Assembly (NCBI GenBank): GCA_910573745.1
Contig: CAJSYI010000017.1
Span: forward strand, 1 to 55,945
Reading direction: 5' to 3'
From: Muribaculaceae bacterium
GTDB taxonomy: Bacteria > Bacteroidota > Bacteroidia > Bacteroidales > Muribaculaceae
DNA: 55,945 nt
The position numbers and the translations under genes are program-made. The notes beneath the pieces were generated by a model that was not told the DNA's origin, ran no database searches, and saw only the letters and a program-made list of their open reading frames with translations. Positions 52,701 through 55,945 of the stretch are shown piece by piece. Position 1 is the stretch's first letter, and each line of letters starts with the position of its first letter.

Positions 52701-53411
52701 GCCTATCAGCATCCAGCGCCCGTCGGGGGAGTAGCCCTCCTCATTGGCCATGCGTGTCCCCACAGGCCTGATTTCCCCTGTGTTGAGGTCGAACAAACCG
52801 GTGCTGACCGGCACAAGGCCTCCGGGAAGGACCCTGTGGAAACGCCCGTCAGGGTCGCCGATCTCCATGCACACGTTCATAAGGCTTTCCGGGATGTCGA
52901 CCAGCTCGAACTTGTCGCCGTCGATGCGGTAGGCCACAGGCTTGGTGATCCATCCGCTGGTAAGGCTTCCGCCTACGGCATATTTACCGTCGGGAGTGAT
53001 TGAGTAAAGCATTACAGACAGATACTGCCCGGCAGGCTGGGGAAGCACCACCCATCCCCTTTCGTCGGGGAACCACAGGGCGGCCTTGCCGTTGTGCCAT
53101 CCGGCCACAACGCCGTCGTCGGTAACGTCACGCACGCCGCAGTCCTGATACTCGTCGTCGGCATTCCATAGTTTGATTACTTCGCCAGTCTCGGCATTGA
53201 CCAGCGTCGGGTATCCGGCGAGCGATGAATCGCCCGGGTTCACTGCGCTGCCCACCACCCATTTGCCGTTGTCGGAAATGTTGTAGGGCGAGCCGCCGCC
53301 TTCAAGCGCAATCTGGAAAACGACAGGCTTCTCCCCCGCATTCTGGGCGAAGGAGACTGCCGGCATACCAAGAAGTGCGGCACAAGTCGCAAATTTCAGA
53401 AAACTGTTCAT
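49773..53411 (-). CDS. Large multidomain secreted protein with embedded Omp28/thioredoxin-like domain
   Basis: A 1212-residue secreted protein. Signal peptide to about residue 22. Residues 35-370 carry HAF/propeller-like repeats (ISDNGKWVVGSAV, VTDDGVVAGWHNGKAALW, SPDGRWMLIGEY). Two SbsA/Big_5-like Ig modules follow (PMNGASFSRLSNVSVTFD; SPADGNEVPRINLSSNPVQV), then a jellyroll module and a region of beta sandwich. About residue 905 onward is Omp28-like: VVLEEYTGTTCGYCPQGHVVIERL with Cys916 and Cys919. The last 45 residues are the same tail as in the 211-aa protein (ETRWYNMQGM, LKWERLSDGTVRTSRVLNRR). Surface location is inferred; the CGYC site suggests redox or disulfide exchange. Confidence 0.85.
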   Translation of the reverse strand: MNSFLKFATCAALLGMPAVSFAQNAGEKPVVFQIALEGGGSPYNISDNGKWVVGSAVNPGDSSLAGYPTLVNAETGEVIKLWNADDEYQDCGVRDVTDDGVVAGWHNGKAALWFPDERGWVVLPQPAGQYLSVMLYSITPDGKYAVGGSLTSGWITKPVAYRIDGDKFELVDIPESLMNVCMEIGDPDGRFHRVLPGGLVPVSTGLFDLNTGEIRPVGTRMANEEGYSPDGRWMLIGEYGEDDEEYSYGPYTLVDLKTGESRPVEDNSRSTSIYGVSVDNDGNLYGNSEHDLMFRTWHVHVGKYWYDFRNVLRQVYGVDWNAEYAKTSEGLAGTFWGMDNSGKVFVSADYTKSPVTTYIVRMPDSFGEICPTIDLLDNYYVTPMNGASFSRLSNVSVTFDRQISVLGNLDCVKVVDEAGNTVRNSINFSVASGNPNVVNIAFRNYTLADGKKYTIVIPAGAIGVKSDEGRTNSELRFSYVGRPNTPVKPLSISPADGNEVPRINLSSNPVQVNFDTNLSVCENPDNETRIALYMVDGDEQTRLCALNAEVNGSNVVIYPVNEQRLAQDKDYRVVINAGTFADLSGANPNEEIVVNYKGSYTPAPPSDNKVIFSDNFNAGLSPTKWMFFEGDGNTPNSEAASWDFTADGTPWYFVRDSNESTDWAACSHSMYIPAGQSDDWMVTQRLYIGDDTYRLKFKSQSYRKDKEDILKVIVWASDDVVTALTPAIVNSFRYQGNVVYEKRQDAGANEAIMAGEWTENEISLKDFAGKNIYVAFVNNNNNQSAIFLDDVEVSRDLDLSIALFTPEYLVGKDEMEVSGHMQNLSSNNIDELTLNLKAADGSVVDKMELKGLGLKPNGLYQFKFGKNLPIAASAETYYSVELVYGGRTTSVRQSVKNLAFQTTRRVVLEEYTGTTCGYCPQGHVVIERLAKDFGDRFIPIAIHAYDGGRFYSETARNYARFLGLAAAPTASIDRLYIASPLSSKYELIDSEGGRTWYDIVSERLGTYADADIDLTDVRINGDAGISVEASVKFGYDASNLNVNLLTVVMEDGRNASQTNNFVGSDAPIMAEWAEGGIYGSNPARFTYSDIMQGTDGATFNGNGGHIPSAVKADTEYKASITMPMPQSVSKPENTKVAVIMIDANTGRIINAALRKMNTVGVEEMMDEAAEVVETRWYNMQGMLLNECPEGIALKWERLSDGTVRTSRVLNRR

Positions 53412-53508
53412 TGTTGTTTATTTGGTTGAAAAATCATTATTTACGTTTAAAACATTATTCACTCGGTGGTTTCGGATATCGCAGGCAATCCATAAAAACT
53501 TCAGATTA

Positions 53509-53819
53509 AGAGGCTGTTTAAAAATCATTGTTAAACGCAGAGTGGTGGATTTTTTGTTAAGGCGCACTTTATGAGGAGGGAGCATATCGGGATATGTGAC
53601 CGACGATTAAATGCGGATTAACGGAAAAGGCACCATTCTGAATGAAACATTAATATCTTTTAAAGAGGCTTTGCAGGAATGCCTGCCGTCATTCCGGAAC
53701 CTTTGCGCGTCTTTATCCCTTCGGCTCAGTCCCATAGCCCGCCATGCCCCTTCGCTGCAGGGATAAATACATCACAAATCTTCCGGCTCTGCGTCAACAA
53801 GCATTTTTTAACAGCCTCT
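53509..53819. mobile_element. MITE-like hairpin repeat, copy B
   Basis: About 311 bp. Terminal inverted repeats AGAGGCTGTTTAAAAAT (53509-53525) and its near-complement ending at 53819. The inner hairpin 53544-53634 (GGTG/CACC, TTTT-GTTAA/TTAAC-AAAA, GCgCA/TGCgg) is capped by GCATAT-CGGG-ATATGT at 53582-53597. The second half holds TTTATCCC/GGGATAAA at about 53712 and 53759. No ORF. It has the same layout as copy A at 41128 with different sequence, and occupies most of the 502-bp gene-free gap. Confidence 0.65.
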
Positions 53820-53842
53820 AAACTTTGAAAAGTCAAAAAAAG

Positions 53843-53890
53843 AAGTCATAAGGCCAAGCCGCCAAACGGGAGGCCCGAGCCTCATGACTT
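53843..53890 (-). terminator. Terminator of the 554-aa secreted protein gene
   Basis: Stem AAGTCAT/ATGACTT extended by AGGC/GCCT with a large loop; on the minus strand it is followed by CTTTTTTTGAC, just after the stop at 53914. Confidence 0.8.
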
Positions 53891-53913
53891 TCATATGCGG
53901 CAATTATTCACTA

Positions 53914-55578
53914 TTATTTCACTACAATCTTGCGTCCATTGAAGATATACAGGCCTGCGGGGAGACTACGCAAGTCGGAAAGGTTGGCGCCGGAAAGGAC
54001 GCGGACTCCGGTTACGCTGAACACGTCGGCCCTGCCGTCGGAGAAGTCTTCGACAGATTCCACAGAAGCCTGATTGGTCCAGAGATAGTTGCCCTTCACG
54101 TCGTCGTCATGGGCGAGGCCGTCGGCATAATATGCGTCATGGAGGGAAAGGGCCAACGCGCTGCCTTCGTCAGCGGCAAGGTCGGGCATACTGAACGTGA
54201 TGATGGAATCGTCGGCCGATTCTGGGTCGGACACCACCGACATGCTTTCCGCAGGAATCACAAGTTCGGACGCGGAGCCATCCTTCACATAGGCAATCCT
54301 AAGACCGCCGAAAGCTGCCTTGGAGCCGTTCATGACCCAGATTTCCACTTCATCCCCTTTCCTTACCTTAGACCCACGGGCCGGAGTGAAATCGGAAGCA
54401 AGCACATATTCCACCGACTTGATCGGATAGCCGTAGCTGAAATAGGAGAACGAAGACAAAGAGCCTGTATATGCGCGCTGGCCGGACTCGGAATATATAT
54501 TGCCGAAAGTCAATGCGAGCGAGGTGTTTGCCGAAGACAGGTCAATGCCGGGAATCATGTCCACTATGCGGCGGCGTTTCCCCGTAAGGTCGGCGATGAT
54601 CCTGTTTCCGTCCACCTTGACAGGAACGTCTTCAATATACACCGGATGTTCCAGATCCTCAGGATTTCCGTAGTTTATCCTTGCTGTAGGAGCATTTTGT
54701 GTTGAAACCGGGCCGTCGAACTCAAGCGTTATGATTCCGTTCTCATCTCCGGGAAGATAATAAGAAAGCATCTCGGACATACCTGTGGAAGGGAGGTTGG
54801 TGGAGCCGACAAGCTCCACAGGCTTTGCATCCACCGCAAATGCCACCTCGAGCTGGCCGTTCGTTCCGTAACGCACGTCTTCGTACGCGCTGCTCCTGAT
54901 GCCCACTATCCGGATCCTCACCGTATCTCCGTCGGCTATCTTGCCCTGGCGGTATGCATCCATGACCTGTTCATTGACAGTGGTCTCAATAGACGCAGTG
55001 CCGTCGGCTCGCATCGGAATGGACACGTAGGATTTGTCGGGGAAACGCAGTGTCGCGCTTGTCGCCACCACGGTCTCGTCGAAGAAGAACGACATGCGGT
55101 AATGGGTTGAGACAGAGAATTTGTCGCCCATATAGTTGTTGTCTCCGGGATTTAGCGACGGGGATGTCGAAACCAGGTTGACGGTTTCCGGCTTGGCCGC
55201 GGCCATAATCGTGCCTGAATTAATGGTGGCGGTTGCAGATGAGTAGAAATGCAGCACCTCGCCTTGCGAAAGCTGATACACCCTGAATCTTTCTCCGTCA
55301 GGGCCGTAAGAGAAAGTGCTGTTGTAGTTAGGCTCGGTGTGTGCGGCATCCTTGTAGGCCGTAATCTCCTTGCCTGTAAACACAAATTTAACACTCCCTC
55401 CGGATTCGGAAGTGAAGCGGGCCATGACCTCGTCCCCCTTCTGGAAGGAATAGACCTTGCCGGTCTCCATTTCACCGAAATCGAGAGTCTCCGCCACGGC
55501 ACTGGCCGAGGAGGCTGAGCACAGGACAACTGCCGCCAGACGGACGGCCGAAATCCAATACTTGTTGAAATTCATCAT
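53914..55578 (-). CDS. Secreted beta-rich protein with type-IX-like C-terminus
   Basis: A 554-residue secreted protein with signal peptide (to about residue 29, ASAVAE). The mature part is beta-rich: a C2-like or jellyroll opening (TLDFGEMETGKVYSFQKGD), then Ig-like modules (TLRFPDKSYVSIPM; ITLEFDGPVS). The C-terminus, ADVFSVTGVRVLSGANLSD ... GLYIFNGRKIVVK, is a type-A T9SS sorting domain of the Bacteroidetes kind. Function unknown. The start may be either of two adjacent ATGs (55578 or 55575). A promoter-like element lies at 55707. Confidence 0.85.
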   Translation of the reverse strand: MMNFNKYWISAVRLAAVVLCSASSASAVAETLDFGEMETGKVYSFQKGDEVMARFTSESGGSVKFVFTGKEITAYKDAAHTEPNYNSTFSYGPDGERFRVYQLSQGEVLHFYSSATATINSGTIMAAAKPETVNLVSTSPSLNPGDNNYMGDKFSVSTHYRMSFFFDETVVATSATLRFPDKSYVSIPMRADGTASIETTVNEQVMDAYRQGKIADGDTVRIRIVGIRSSAYEDVRYGTNGQLEVAFAVDAKPVELVGSTNLPSTGMSEMLSYYLPGDENGIITLEFDGPVSTQNAPTARINYGNPEDLEHPVYIEDVPVKVDGNRIIADLTGKRRRIVDMIPGIDLSSANTSLALTFGNIYSESGQRAYTGSLSSFSYFSYGYPIKSVEYVLASDFTPARGSKVRKGDEVEIWVMNGSKAAFGGLRIAYVKDGSASELVIPAESMSVVSDPESADDSIITFSMPDLAADEGSALALSLHDAYYADGLAHDDDVKGNYLWTNQASVESVEDFSDGRADVFSVTGVRVLSGANLSDLRSLPAGLYIFNGRKIVVK

Positions 55579-55706
55579 TTTATATCATTTAATTGGTTCT
55601 CTTATATAGGTCGGTTGGCAAGCCCGGCGCCGAAAGTTTGTCAAAGGCAAACGCCGGGGCAGTAATCAAGGCGGAAAAATCCGCGAAAAAACAAAACATC
55701 CGGTCG

Positions 55707-55738
55707 CGAAGTTATGAATTATTTCCGGACAAACCAAA
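55707..55738 (-). promoter_or_regulatory. Likely promoter of the 554-aa gene
   Basis: Minus strand: TTTG (55735-55738), 20-nt spacer, TAACTTCG (55707-55714, one base off TAnnTTTG). It lies about 130 bp before the start codon, close to the IS30 end. Confidence 0.5.
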
Positions 55739-55782
55739 TATTTCAGGACATTTTTTATCAGACAACAACAAATTAATAACTC

Positions 55783-55945
55783 TGCAGAGTCCAACAGCAA
55801 ATGCAAATTTATGCAACCTTATCGAAAAAACGCTTCTTTGGAGTGTCGAAGTCAATTTTCTCCCGTGGACGACGGTTGAGTTTCTTTTGTATCTCCATAA
55901 TTCGTTTGTCTGAAAAGTCATCAAAATTGGACTTTTTAGAGATAT
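55783..55945. repeat. Right copy of terminal inverted repeat (IS30-family element end)
   Basis: Exact reverse complement of bases 1-163. See the left copy; it marks an IS30-family element cut by the contig edge. Confidence 0.9.
55809..55943 (-). pseudogene. IS30-family transposase, C-terminal fragment (right copy)
   Basis: Identical 44-codon fragment to the one at 3-137, read on the minus strand, ending in RFFDKVA at 55809. It carries the KLNRRPR signature of IS30 transposases. The 5' part is beyond the end of the sequence. Confidence 0.85.

Overview
The window reads as a contig from a Bacteroidales bacterium, most likely a Muribaculaceae-type gut commensal. The support is: Bacteroidetes promoters (TTTG, 19-21 nt, TAnnTTTG), a UpxY-type NusG paralogue heading an exopolysaccharide locus, Omp28, DUF6029 and DUF5715 families, and many secreted proteins ending in type-IX-secretion-like C-terminal segments. 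The family-level placement is inference. The first 163 bp and last 163 bp are a perfect inverted repeat holding the 3' end of an IS30-family transposase, so both contig ends appear to be assembly breaks at copies of one insertion sequence.

Layout. (1) 1-4580: a phage-like, AT-richer island, all on the + strand, with 13 tRNA genes (fMet-like, Ala, Lys, Thr, Ile, Tyr, Asn, Glu, Phe, His, Met, Trp, Gln), a structured 200-nt spacer, small phage-type ORFs, and a three-part protein ending in a DUF2829/Tad2-like anti-Thoeris domain. It ends in a terminator and a set of TGTTGAC direct repeats just before metG. (2) 4588-14556: housekeeping genes, namely metG, a secreted protein with a 34-aa leader-gene partner, single tRNA-Gln and tRNA-Asp genes with closely similar promoters, aroQ, an O-methyltransferase, rbfA, a LolC/E-FtsX permease, a DUF5715 lipoprotein, a PepSY membrane protein and a lipid kinase. 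(3) 14716-18101: secreted proteins, including a probable C66 (IdeS/Mac-like) cysteine protease translationally coupled to a small secreted partner. (4) 18390-34486: a complete Wzx/Wzy-type exopolysaccharide operon with a strong promoter at 18390, a UpxY antiterminator, Wza-like export lipoprotein, Wzc-like tyrosine autokinase, PHP phosphatase, ugd, flippase, polymerase, glycosyltransferases, a second polymerase/ligase, priming sugar-phosphate transferase, aminotransferase and GDP-fucose synthase. (5) 34612-36587: sufE and a peptide transporter. (6) 37075-55578: mostly minus-strand secreted and outer-membrane proteins, with an apparent envelope thiol theme (Omp28, TlpA, DsbD and a 1212-aa protein carrying a CGYC site). 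One Crp-type regulator lies among them, and two divergent members of one hairpin repeat family lie at 41128 and 53509.

How the parts work together. The exopolysaccharide genes make a self-contained pathway: precursor synthesis (ugd, fcl, aminotransferase), lipid-linked assembly (priming transferase and glycosyltransferases), flipping and polymerisation, then export through the Wza/Wzc pair under kinase/phosphatase control. Many genes overlap by ATGA. The tRNA/Tad2 island looks like phage counter-defence cargo left in a chromosome. The best candidates for something new are that island with its structured RNA, the C66-like protease operon, the covarying hairpin repeat, and the shared C-terminal tail on two secreted proteins.
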